DNA of 5,440 bases from Betaproteobacteria bacterium RIFCSPLOWO2_02_FULL_62_17. Lineage in GTDB: Bacteria > Pseudomonadota > Gammaproteobacteria > Burkholderiales > SG8-39. Position numbers and translations under genes: made by a program. Under the pieces are notes generated by a model. That model searched no databases, was not told where the DNA came from, and was given only the letters and a program-made list of their open reading frames with translations. Position 1 is the stretch's first letter. Each line of letters opens with the position of its first letter. Positions 1 to 5,303 of this stretch are shown here, one piece after another. The DNA is taken from assembly GCA_001770355.1 (NCBI GenBank), contig MEQV01000037.1, forward strand, positions 1-5,440. Direction: 5' to 3'.

Positions 1-276
1 GAGGGCGATTACAAGATCAAGCTGCGCAACCTGATCAAGTTCCTGGAAGAGGGCGACAAGACCAAGGTCACCTTGCGTTACCGTGGCCGCGAAATGGCGC
101 ACCAGGAGTTCGGTATGCGCCTGATCGAAAGAGTGAAGCTGGATCTGGAACCTTACGGCGTCGTCGAACAGTGGCCCAAGATGGAAGGCCGGCAGCTGGT
201 CATGGTGCTGGCGCCGAAGAAAGTGATACCGGTCAAGAAAAAGGCCGAGGCTGCGGTCGCGCAGCCCGCGCAATGA
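1..276 (+). CDS. infC: Translation initiation factor IF-3, C-terminal part (5' end outside window)
   Basis: IF-3 binds the 30S ribosomal subunit, keeps it apart from 50S and checks start-codon/initiator-tRNA pairing. The frame is open from base 1 and ends at TGA 274-276, giving 91 visible residues; the N-terminal domain and linker lie to the left of the window. The fragment corresponds to the C-terminal alpha/beta domain. It opens with EGDYKIKLRN and continues with FLEEGDK, the basic RGREMAH segment (about residues 28-34) and EGRQLVMVLAPKK near the end, all lining up with E. coli IF-3 from about residue 104. Relative to E. coli it lacks one residue before MEGRQ and has a tail about 15 residues longer, rich in Lys and Ala (PVKKKAEAAVAQPAQ). 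The gene is followed by the rpmI-rplT pair, its standard context. The infC start and any unusual start codon cannot be seen. Confidence 0.97.
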   Translation, partial: EGDYKIKLRNLIKFLEEGDKTKVTLRYRGREMAHQEFGMRLIERVKLDLEPYGVVEQWPKMEGRQLVMVLAPKKVIPVKKKAEAAVAQPAQ

Positions 277-300
277 CCGGGGTCTGAGAAATAACCAGGG

Positions 301-335
301 CCGCTCTTAAGGCGTTTTTGACGCATTGGGAGCGG
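301..335 (+). promoter_or_regulatory. Long hairpin at start of the infC-rpmI spacer
   Basis: Bases 301-315 pair with 321-335 in 14 of 15 positions. The pairs include two G-U, the one mismatch is G311/A325, and the loop is TTTTG (316-320). The stem starts 25 bases after the infC stop. The downstream bases (TACCC) contain no T-run, so it does not look like a simple intrinsic terminator. It may be a folded RNA element of the rpmI leader, an mRNA-stabilising structure after infC, or an RNase processing site. The pairing is read from the sequence; the role is inferred. Confidence 0.55.
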
Positions 336-346
336 TACCCGGACCG

Positions 347-370
347 GCGAAGCGGCTTTGCCGCATTCGC
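347..370 (+). promoter_or_regulatory. Second hairpin of the infC-rpmI spacer
   Basis: GCGAA (347-351) pairs with TTCGC (366-370), and GCGGC (352-356) pairs with GCCGC (360-364). Together they form a 10-bp stem with one bulged A (365) and a TTT loop (357-359). It lies 11 bases after the first hairpin and 6 bases before the third. No T-run follows. It is probably part of the folded leader that precedes rpmI; its function is inferred only. Confidence 0.5.
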
Positions 371-376
371 AAACAA

Positions 377-433
377 GCAGCGTCGTGGTCACAAGTGCCG
401 GACACGTTGGGTTGTCCGGTCACCCGCCGCTGC
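377..433 (+). promoter_or_regulatory. Two-tier hairpin just upstream of the rpmI ribosome-binding site; candidate L20 operator
   Basis: The inner stem pairs GTG plus CCGGACA (395-404) with TGTCCGG plus CAC (413-423). That is 10 base pairs with one bulged T (420) and an 8-base loop (405-412). An outer stem pairs GCAGCG (377-382) with CGCTGC (428-433), leaving an asymmetric internal loop. The structure ends 6 bases before the rpmI ribosome-binding site (440-445). In E. coli, L20 binds irregular stems and a pseudoknot upstream of rpmI that mimic its 23S rRNA site and so represses rpmI-rplT translation. The position here fits such an operator. I cannot confirm the 23S-like contact bases from sequence alone, and a transcription attenuator is a weaker alternative. 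Confidence 0.5.
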
Positions 434-452
434 AGAAAAAAGGAGTATTACC

Positions 453-650
453 ATGCCCAAGATGAAGACCAAGAGTGCCGCCAAAAAGCGCTTTAACGTT
501 CTGGGAGGCGGCGGTATCAAGCGATCCCGCGCGTACCTGCGCCACATCCTCACCAAGAAGACCACCAAGCGCAAGCGCGCGCTGCGTGGCACAACCGCCG
601 TGCATGACACCAATCTGCGTGCGGTGCGGGCAATGATGCCCTACAGCTGA
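453..650 (+). CDS. rpmI: 50S ribosomal protein L35
   Basis: L35 is a small, very basic protein of the large ribosomal subunit. The product is 65 residues, the same length as E. coli L35. It begins MPKMKTKSAAKKRF, contains the family core LRHILTKKTTKRKRALRG (about residues 29-46) and ends MMPYS, comparable to CLPYA in E. coli. The ATG at 453 is supported by AAGGAG at 440-445, 7 bases upstream, and by exact agreement with the family N-terminus. The same frame is open further upstream, with a possible TTG at 318. That extension would cross the folded spacer, has no ribosome-binding site and does not resemble L35, so I do not use it. The gene follows infC and precedes rplT by 55 bases, the usual arrangement, and the two ribosomal proteins are probably co-translated. 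Expression is likely controlled by the structured leader and L20 (inference from E. coli). Confidence 0.98.
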   Translation: MPKMKTKSAAKKRFNVLGGGGIKRSRAYLRHILTKKTTKRKRALRGTTAVHDTNLRAVRAMMPYS

Positions 651-705
651 TTGGCATCGCCATCAGTCCAACCACCGTTCACGTACAGAACTCAGGAGTC
701 ATGTC

Positions 706-1065
706 ATGCCAAGAGTAAGACGCGGCGTTACGGCGCACGCACGTCACAAGAAAGTCCTGGAAAAAGCCAAAGGTTTCCGCGGCCGCCGCGGCAATGTATT
801 CCGCGTAGCCACGGAAGCGGTCATGAAAGCCGGGCAGTACGCCTACCGCGATCGGCGCGCGAAGAAGCGCGACTTCCGCGGGCTTTGGATTGCCCGTATC
901 AATGCCGGTGCGCGGGAACTCGGCATCACCTATAGCGTCCTGATGAACGGCCTGAAAAAAGCGGCGATCGAAATTGATCGCAAGGTGCTCGCCGATCTGG
1001 CGGTTGCCGACAAGGCGGCGTTCGCGAAGATCGTCGGGCAGGCCAAGGCGAAACTGGCTGCATAG
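706..1065 (+). CDS. rplT: 50S ribosomal protein L20
   Basis: L20 binds 23S rRNA early in large-subunit assembly; in E. coli it is also the translational repressor of its own rpmI-rplT message. The product is 119 residues (118 in E. coli). The basic N-terminal RNA-binding arm is clear (MPRVRRGVTAHARHKK, then AKGFRGRRGNVFR, and YAYRDRRAKKRDFR at about 45-58). The globular C-terminal half follows, with WIARINAGARELG, the YSVLMNGLKKA stretch and IDRKVLADLA. GGAG at 695-698 lies 7 bases before the ATG at 706. A second ATG at 701 in another frame is only 2 bases from that site and opens a five-codon frame, so it is not a credible start. Its place after rpmI and before pheS is the expected one. Nothing is missing or unusual in the protein. 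Confidence 0.98.
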   Translation: MPRVRRGVTAHARHKKVLEKAKGFRGRRGNVFRVATEAVMKAGQYAYRDRRAKKRDFRGLWIARINAGARELGITYSVLMNGLKKAAIEIDRKVLADLAVADKAAFAKIVGQAKAKLAA

Positions 1066-1074
1066 TCGTTCCGG

Positions 1075-1109
1075 TCTCGCCCCCATTCCGGCCGGCGAGG
1101 CAATGGGAA
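1075..1109 (+). promoter_or_regulatory. Possible pheS leader with two competing hairpins
   Basis: Two inverted repeats overlap between rplT and pheS. In form A, CTCGCC (1076-1081) pairs with GGCGAG (1094-1099), plus a G-U pair of 1075 with 1100. In form B, CCCATT (1082-1087) pairs with AATGGG (1102-1107), extendable by CC (1088-1089) with GG (1099-1100) around a bulged C. Form B buries the GGGA at 1105-1108, which sits 11 bases before the pheS ATG and is its only nearby purine-rich stretch. Form A leaves it free. No T-run follows, so a terminator is unlikely. The pairings are visible. Use as a switch is inference, and in GC-rich DNA such pairs can arise by chance. Confidence 0.3.
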
Positions 1110-1119
1110 CTTGCCAACC

Positions 1120-2136
1120 ATGAGCGACGTTGACGCAATCGTCATTAGCGCCATAGAGGAGTTCGGCCGCATTACCGATGCGGACGAGCTCGAGCGCGTC
1201 AAGGCGCGTTTTCTCGGCAAATCCGGCAGCTTGACCGCGCTGCTGAAAACATTGGGAACACTCGCGCCGGATGCAAGGCGCGAGGCTGGCGCGCGCATCA
1301 ACGCCGCCAAGGACCGTATCGAAGCCGCGCTTGACCAGCGCCGCGACGCCTTGGCGAACGCCGCGCTGGATGCGCGGCTGGCCGTGGAGGCGCTGGATGT
1401 GAGCTTGCCCGGACGGGGCAGGGGACTCGGTGGAATTCACCCTGTTATCCGCACCTGGCAGCGTATCGAGTCGATCTTCAATTCGATAGGGTTCGATGTC
1501 GCCGACGGACCCGAAATCGAAACCGACTGGTACAACTTCACCGCGCTGAATAACCCTGAGAATCATCCGGCGCGTTCGATGCAGGACACTTTCTATGTGG
1601 AAGGCAGCGACGCAGGGGGGCTGCCCTTGTTGCTTCGCACCCACACCAGCCCCATGCAGGTGCGCTATGCCTGCCAGCACCAGCCGCCGATCAAGGTCAT
1701 TGCGCCCGGGCGCACCTACCGCGTCGATTCCGATGCCACGCACTCGCCCATGTTTCACCAGGTGGAAGGCTTGTGGATCGATGAAAACGTCAGCTTCGCG
1801 GATCTGAAGGGCGTCTACACGGACTTCCTGCGTAAGTTCTTCGAGACCGACGCGCTGCAGGTGCGGTTTCGCCCCTCGTATTTTCCTTTCACCGAGCCCT
1901 CCGCGGAGATAGACATGATGTTCGCCTCCGGCCCGCAAAAGGGCCGCTGGCTGGAAATTTCCGGCGCCGGGCAGGTGCATCCGGCCGTGGTGCGCAATTT
2001 CGGTCTCGACCCGGAGCGCTATATCGGGTTCGCGTTCGGATCGGGGCTGGAGCGGCTTTCCATGCTTCGCTATGGCATCGACGACCTGCGCCTGTTCTTC
2101 GATGGCGATCTGCGTTTTCTCCAACAGTTCCGTTAG
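1120..2136 (+). CDS. pheS: Phenylalanyl-tRNA synthetase, alpha subunit
   Basis: PheS is the catalytic chain of the cytoplasmic alpha2-beta2 enzyme that activates phenylalanine with ATP and charges tRNA-Phe. The product is 338 residues (327 in E. coli). An N-terminal helical arm (about 1-95) precedes the class II synthetase core. Core landmarks are SLPGRG (95-100), HPVIRTWQRIESIF (107-120), motif 2 around PGRTYRVDSDATHSPMFHQVEG (196-217), FRPSYFPFTEPSAE (250-263) and motif 3 GFAFGSGLERLSMLRYG (303-319). I chose the ATG at 1120 because it aligns residue for residue with the E. coli start (LGK at 32-34 in both). A TTG at 1111 would add only MPT, although GAGG at 1097-1100 is better spaced for it. 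The extra length comes from small insertions near residues 160-170 and 268-275. The stop TAG is 5 bases before pheT. Confidence 0.97.
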   Translation: MSDVDAIVISAIEEFGRITDADELERVKARFLGKSGSLTALLKTLGTLAPDARREAGARINAAKDRIEAALDQRRDALANAALDARLAVEALDVSLPGRGRGLGGIHPVIRTWQRIESIFNSIGFDVADGPEIETDWYNFTALNNPENHPARSMQDTFYVEGSDAGGLPLLLRTHTSPMQVRYACQHQPPIKVIAPGRTYRVDSDATHSPMFHQVEGLWIDENVSFADLKGVYTDFLRKFFETDALQVRFRPSYFPFTEPSAEIDMMFASGPQKGRWLEISGAGQVHPAVVRNFGLDPERYIGFAFGSGLERLSMLRYGIDDLRLFFDGDLRFLQQFR

Positions 2137-2141
2137 ATCCG

Positions 2142-4556
2142 ATGCAATTTTCCGAAAGCTGGTTGCGCGCACTGGTGAATCCGGATGAGACATCGGATGA
2201 ACTCGCGCACCTGCTGACCATGTCTGGGCTGGAAGTGGAAAGCTGCCAAGCGGTGGCGCCTGAGTTCTCCGGCGTCGTCGTGGGCGAAGTGCTCGCCGTC
2301 GCGCGCCATCCCAATGCGGACCGGCTCAGTGTTTGCGAGGTCAACGTCGGCGCTGCGGCGCCCCTGCGCATTGTCTGTGGCGCGCCCAATGTGGCGGCGG
2401 GTATGAAGGTTCCCTGTGCGCGCATCGGCGCGACCCTTCGGGGGGAGTCCTCCGACAAGCCTTTTCTGATCAAAGCCGCGACCATGCGCGGCGTGGAGAG
2501 CCAGGGGATGCTGTGTTCGGCGCGCGAGCTGGGCCTGTCCGGGGATCACAGCGGGCTGCTGGCACTGGATGCGCAAGCGCCGGCGGGACAGGACGTTCGC
2601 GAAGCGCTGGCCCTCGACGATCGGATTTTCGACCTCAAACTAACCCCCAATCGGGCCGATTGCCTGTCGGTGCTGGGCGTGGCGCGCGAAGTCGCCGCGC
2701 TGACCGGCGCGCCCTTGATGCCGCCCGAAATCGGCGCGGTTCCGCCCACCTGCGATGCGGCACTGCCGCTACGGGCAATCGATGCCGCTGGCTGCGGGCG
2801 TTTCAGCGGCCGGGTGATCCGCAATGTCAATGCCGCGGCCGCCACGCCCGCATGGATGAAACAGCGCCTGGAACGCGCCGGCCAGCGATGCATTTCCGCT
2901 CTGGTGGATGTCACCAACTATGTCATGCTCGAACTGGGGCGGCCACTGCATGTCTATGACCTCGACAAGCTCGCCGGCGGCATAGGCGTGCGCTTTGGCA
3001 AAAAAGGCGAGCAGCTCAAGCTCCTCAACGAGCAGATTGTCGATGTTGATGAATCGGTGCTGTGTATCACCGACGACACCGGGCCCATCGGTCTTGCCGG
3101 CATCATGGGAGGCGCTTCGACCAAGGCCGAACCGCAAACGCGCAACCTCTATCTGGAGTCCGCGTTTTTCTTTCCCGATGTCATCGCGGGGCGCGCGCGG
3201 CGTTTCAATTTTTCCAGCGACGCGGCGCACCGCTTCGAGCGCGGCGTGGATTTCGAGAACAACGTCTCTGGAATCGAGCGTGCGACACGGCTTATCATCG
3301 ATATCTGCGGCGGTGAGCCCGGGCCGGTCGAGGACCGCGCCAATGCGCTGCCGCAGCGTGCGCCGGTACGCATGCGCGTGGCGCGCGCGCGCAAGGTAAT
3401 TGGTGTTCCTGTCGATAGCGGAGAGATGGCGGATATCTTCATGCGCCTGGGTTTCGCCTTCGGGCGTGAAGGCAGCGGCGCGGAGCTATCCTATGTAGTG
3501 ACGCCGCCCTCGTACCGCTTTGATATCGCGATCGAGGAGGATTTGATCGAGGAGGTCGCGCGCGTATATGGATTCGAGCGCATCCCGGCGCATCCCGCGT
3601 CCGCGCCCGCCATCATGCGCACGCAGCCCGAGGGGCGGCGCGCCGCGCACGAGCTGCGCGGCTTGCTGGCGGGTCGCGATTTCACCGAAGTTATCAATTA
3701 CAGTTTCGTCGATGAAGACTGGGAGAAGGATTTTGCCGGACGCAATGATCCCATCAGGGTTCGCAATCCCATTGCTGCGCAATATTCGGTCATGCGCAGC
3801 AGCCTGTTTGGCAGCCTGGTCGCCAATCTGCGCTATAACCTGAACCGCAAACTCGATCGCATCCGCGTATTTGAACTTGCCCGTGTATATAAGCGCGATG
3901 CGGCGGTAATGGACGGTCTGCTCGAACTGGCGGGCCTGGCGCAACCCCTGCAAATCGCCGCGCTCGCCTATGGTCCTGCAATAGTTGAGCAGTGGGGGGT
4001 GGATACACGCACTGTTGACTTTTTCGACCTCAAGGCAGATGTTGAAGCGCTGTTATCCCCACGTACCGCGCGTTTCGAGGCAGCTTCCCATGTTGCGCTG
4101 CACCCCGGCCGCAGCGCGCGCGTTGTCCTGGATGGCAGACCAGTCGGCTGGCTCGGTGAACTGCATCCCCGCCTGCAGCAGAAATATGAATTGCCGCTGC
4201 CCGCGGTGCTGTTCGAGATTGAAGTCGAGCCGTTACGGGATCAGGCGCTGCCCAGATACCGTGTGGTCTCGAAATTTCCGCCGATGACCCGCGATTTGTC
4301 CATTCTGGTGGCCGAGGCGACCCCCGTTCAGGGTCTTCTGGACGCCATGAACGCGGTCCGTCCAGGGCCGGTACAGGACATAGAACTGTTCGATCTTTAC
4401 CGCGGCAAGGGGGTCGCCGCCGGGGAAAAAAGCCTTGCATTCCGGGTAGTTATACAAGATACTGCCCGCACCCTGACCGACCAAGAAGCCGACGCCATCA
4501 AGGCGGGATTGTTGGATGTCCTCAAGGCTCAGTTCGGGGCTAAATTGCGTGCCTAG
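2142..4556 (+). CDS. pheT: Phenylalanyl-tRNA synthetase, beta subunit
   Basis: PheT completes the alpha2-beta2 PheRS; it binds tRNA-Phe and hydrolyses mischarged Tyr-tRNA-Phe. The product is 804 residues (795 in E. coli). Domains in order are an EMAP-type tRNA-binding fold (about 40-150, with HPNADRLSVCEV and ESQGMLCSARELGLS), the B3/B4 editing domain (about 212-390), the B5 domain (about 403-480, ending SYRFDIAIEEDLIEEVARVYG), a degenerate class II-like core (about 485-705), and a ferredoxin-fold anticodon-binding domain (about 708-804, with KFPPMTRDLS). In the editing domain, GRPLH (266-270), the Glu of LESAFF (339) and the SSDAAHRFERG segment are present. Ser359 stands where E. coli has Thr354, a conservative change. 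The start ATG has no clear ribosome-binding site and lies 5 bases after the pheS stop, so coupled translation is likely. No frameshift is seen. Confidence 0.98.
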   Translation: MQFSESWLRALVNPDETSDELAHLLTMSGLEVESCQAVAPEFSGVVVGEVLAVARHPNADRLSVCEVNVGAAAPLRIVCGAPNVAAGMKVPCARIGATLRGESSDKPFLIKAATMRGVESQGMLCSARELGLSGDHSGLLALDAQAPAGQDVREALALDDRIFDLKLTPNRADCLSVLGVAREVAALTGAPLMPPEIGAVPPTCDAALPLRAIDAAGCGRFSGRVIRNVNAAAATPAWMKQRLERAGQRCISALVDVTNYVMLELGRPLHVYDLDKLAGGIGVRFGKKGEQLKLLNEQIVDVDESVLCITDDTGPIGLAGIMGGASTKAEPQTRNLYLESAFFFPDVIAGRARRFNFSSDAAHRFERGVDFENNVSGIERATRLIIDICGGEPGPVEDRANALPQRAPVRMRVARARKVIGVPVDSGEMADIFMRLGFAFGREGSGAELSYVVTPPSYRFDIAIEEDLIEEVARVYGFERIPAHPASAPAIMRTQPEGRRAAHELRGLLAGRDFTEVINYSFVDEDWEKDFAGRNDPIRVRNPIAAQYSVMRSSLFGSLVANLRYNLNRKLDRIRVFELARVYKRDAAVMDGLLELAGLAQPLQIAALAYGPAIVEQWGVDTRTVDFFDLKADVEALLSPRTARFEAASHVALHPGRSARVVLDGRPVGWLGELHPRLQQKYELPLPAVLFEIEVEPLRDQALPRYRVVSKFPPMTRDLSILVAEATPVQGLLDAMNAVRPGPVQDIELFDLYRGKGVAAGEKSLAFRVVIQDTARTLTDQEADAIKAGLLDVLKAQFGAKLRA
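4435..4463 (+). promoter_or_regulatory. Weak candidate internal promoter for ihfA inside pheT
   Basis: TTGCAT (4435-4440) and GATACT (4458-4463) are separated by 17 bases and resemble sigma-70 -35 and -10 elements at 3 and 4 of 6 positions. They lie in an AT-richer patch of otherwise GC-rich pheT, about 100 bases before the ihfA start. E. coli ihfA is known to have its own promoter within pheT, which makes the place plausible. The match is weak and may be chance. Confidence 0.2.
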
Positions 4557-4565
4557 GGAGAAGAA

Positions 4566-4874
4566 ATGACACTCACGAAAGCCGAGCTCGCCGATATGCT
4601 GTTCGAAAAGGTCGGGCTCAACAAGCGCGAGGCGAAGGACATGGTGGAAACGTTCTTCGAGGAAATCCGTCATGCGCTTGAAGCCAGTGACAGCGTGAAG
4701 CTCTCTGGGTTCGGCAATTTCCAGCTTCGCGACAAACCCCAGCGCCCCGGCCGTAATCCCAAGACCGGCGAGGAAATCCCGATCACCGCAAGGCGCGTCG
4801 TGACCTTCCATGCCAGTCAGAAACTCAAGGCCTTGGTTGAGCAGGCTCATGGACAGCAAGACACCCAAGGCTGA
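4566..4874 (+). CDS. ihfA: Integration host factor, alpha subunit
   Basis: IHF-alpha pairs with IHF-beta (gene not in this window) to form a sequence-specific DNA-bending protein used in transcription, replication and recombination. The product is 102 residues (99 in E. coli) and is colinear with it. It has the N-terminal helices LTKAELADMLFEKVGLNKREAK, the dimer helix ETFFEEIRHALE, the signature KLSGFGNFQLRDKPQRPGR (about 45-63) and the beta-arm NPKTGEEIPITARRVVTF. The intercalating proline at the arm tip is present (Pro65). TFHASQKLK replaces the enteric TFRPGQKLK, which I recall as usual in betaproteobacteria. GGGAG at 4556-4560 lies 5 bases before the ATG. The gene begins 9 bases after pheT, so it is very likely in the same transcript, perhaps with an added internal promoter. 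The tail GQQDTQG is encoded in the overlap with the next gene. Confidence 0.98.
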   Translation: MTLTKAELADMLFEKVGLNKREAKDMVETFFEEIRHALEASDSVKLSGFGNFQLRDKPQRPGRNPKTGEEIPITARRVVTFHASQKLKALVEQAHGQQDTQG

Positions 4875-5244
4875 CCTGCCGCCGATCCCGGCGAAGCGCT
4901 ATTTCACAATCGGCGAAGTGAGTGAATTGTGCGGGGTCAAGCCGCACGTGCTGCGCTATTGGGAGCAGGAATTCACCCAGCTCAAGCCGGTCAAGCGGCG
5001 CGGCAACCGGCGCTATTACCAGCATCACGAGGTACTGTTGATCCGGCGCATCCGGGAACTGCTCTACGAGCAGGGATTTACCATCAGCGGCGCACGCAAC
5101 CGGCTGGACGAATCCCAGGGTTCCAACGGGCGTTTTGCATTAAAGGCGGATGCCGCGGAGTTAGCGGCGGCCACGGCGGCGGCGGTCGAGGCCAAGCTCA
5201 TTCGCCAGGAACTGCGCAGCATCCTCGATCTGCTCAACGCCTGA
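4849..5244 (+). CDS. MerR-family transcriptional regulator, short form
   Basis: This is a predicted DNA-binding regulator of 131 residues. The MerR-type winged helix-turn-helix spans about residues 17-86. Helix-turn-helix YFTIGEVSELCGVKPHVLRYWE (18-39) is followed by the wing with KPVKRRGNRRYY (46-57) and helices through LLYEQGFTISGARNRL. The rest (about 103-130) is an Ala-rich segment and then a helix of coiled-coil type for dimerisation (EAKLIRQELRSILDLLN). There is no C-terminal effector domain and only one cysteine, Cys28 in the helix-turn-helix, so metal sensing of the MerR/CueR kind is not supported. I chose the ATG at 4849, with GAG at 4839-4841 as a weak ribosome-binding site; it overlaps ihfA by 26 bases. 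An ATG at 4810 would add 13 residues translated from within ihfA that do not resemble the family. A MerR-like gene after ihfA is a recurring arrangement; its targets are unknown to me. Confidence 0.92.
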   Translation: MDSKTPKADLPPIPAKRYFTIGEVSELCGVKPHVLRYWEQEFTQLKPVKRRGNRRYYQHHEVLLIRRIRELLYEQGFTISGARNRLDESQGSNGRFALKADAAELAAATAAAVEAKLIRQELRSILDLLNA

Positions 5245-5250
5245 GTCGGG

Positions 5251-5289
5251 TCTCTTACAAAGAGAAGCGGCCCCGAAGGGCCGTCTATT
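5251..5289. terminator. Bidirectional terminator between the operon and the converging gene
   Basis: CGGCCC (5268-5273) pairs perfectly with GGGCCG (5278-5283) around a CGAA loop, 23 bases after the MerR-like stop. TCTATT follows, a weak T-tract in the plus direction. Read on the minus strand, the loop becomes UUCG closed by C-G, an especially stable tetraloop, and the bases that follow (5267 back to 5258) are T-rich (CTTCTCTTTG). That is a better terminator for the converging gene, whose stop codon lies 20 bases away. A second small stem, TCTCT (5251-5255) with AGAGA (5261-5265), abuts it. I infer a shared terminator, stronger on the minus side. Confidence 0.7.
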
Positions 5290-5303
5290 CCGGCTGCGAT
5301 GCG

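Noticed and set aside
318..452. In-frame upstream extension of rpmI from a TTG at 318 (45 extra residues)
   Set aside because: L35 is reliably about 65 residues starting MPKMK. The extension crosses the folded spacer, has no ribosome-binding site, and the ATG at 453 has a good one.
701..718. Five-codon frame starting at ATG 701, overlapping the rplT start
   Set aside because: The ribosome-binding site is only 2 bases away, too close for use. It is a by-product of the ATGTCATG sequence.
1111..1119. TTG at 1111 as the pheS start
   Set aside because: It would add only three residues. The ATG at 1120 matches the E. coli N-terminus in length and sequence. GAGG at 1097-1100 keeps the alternative open.
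1103..1123. Six-codon frame (MGTCQP) whose TGA overlaps the pheS ATG
   Set aside because: It has no ribosome-binding site at a workable distance and no Phe codons, so it is not a convincing leader peptide.
679..2193. A 504-codon open frame on the minus strand opposite rplT and pheS
   Set aside because: It is a mirror effect of GC-rich codon use. Its translation has no recognisable domain, and it lies opposite two unmistakable conserved genes.
3381..3392. Twelve-base alternating GC run in pheT
   Set aside because: It encodes conserved-looking Ala/Arg residues in a GC-rich gene. Z-DNA potential is possible, but nothing suggests a role.
3530..3555. Direct repeat GATCGAGGAGG, two copies 15 bases apart, with strong ribosome-binding-like cores
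   Set aside because: It encodes the repeated IEE-type residues of the B5 domain, and no start codon in a real frame follows. Explained by coding.
5245..5303. Possible tRNA gene after the MerR-like gene, as found after ihfA in some genomes
   Set aside because: No cloverleaf or TTCGA-type T-arm is present. The bases are explained by the terminator hairpins and a short gap.
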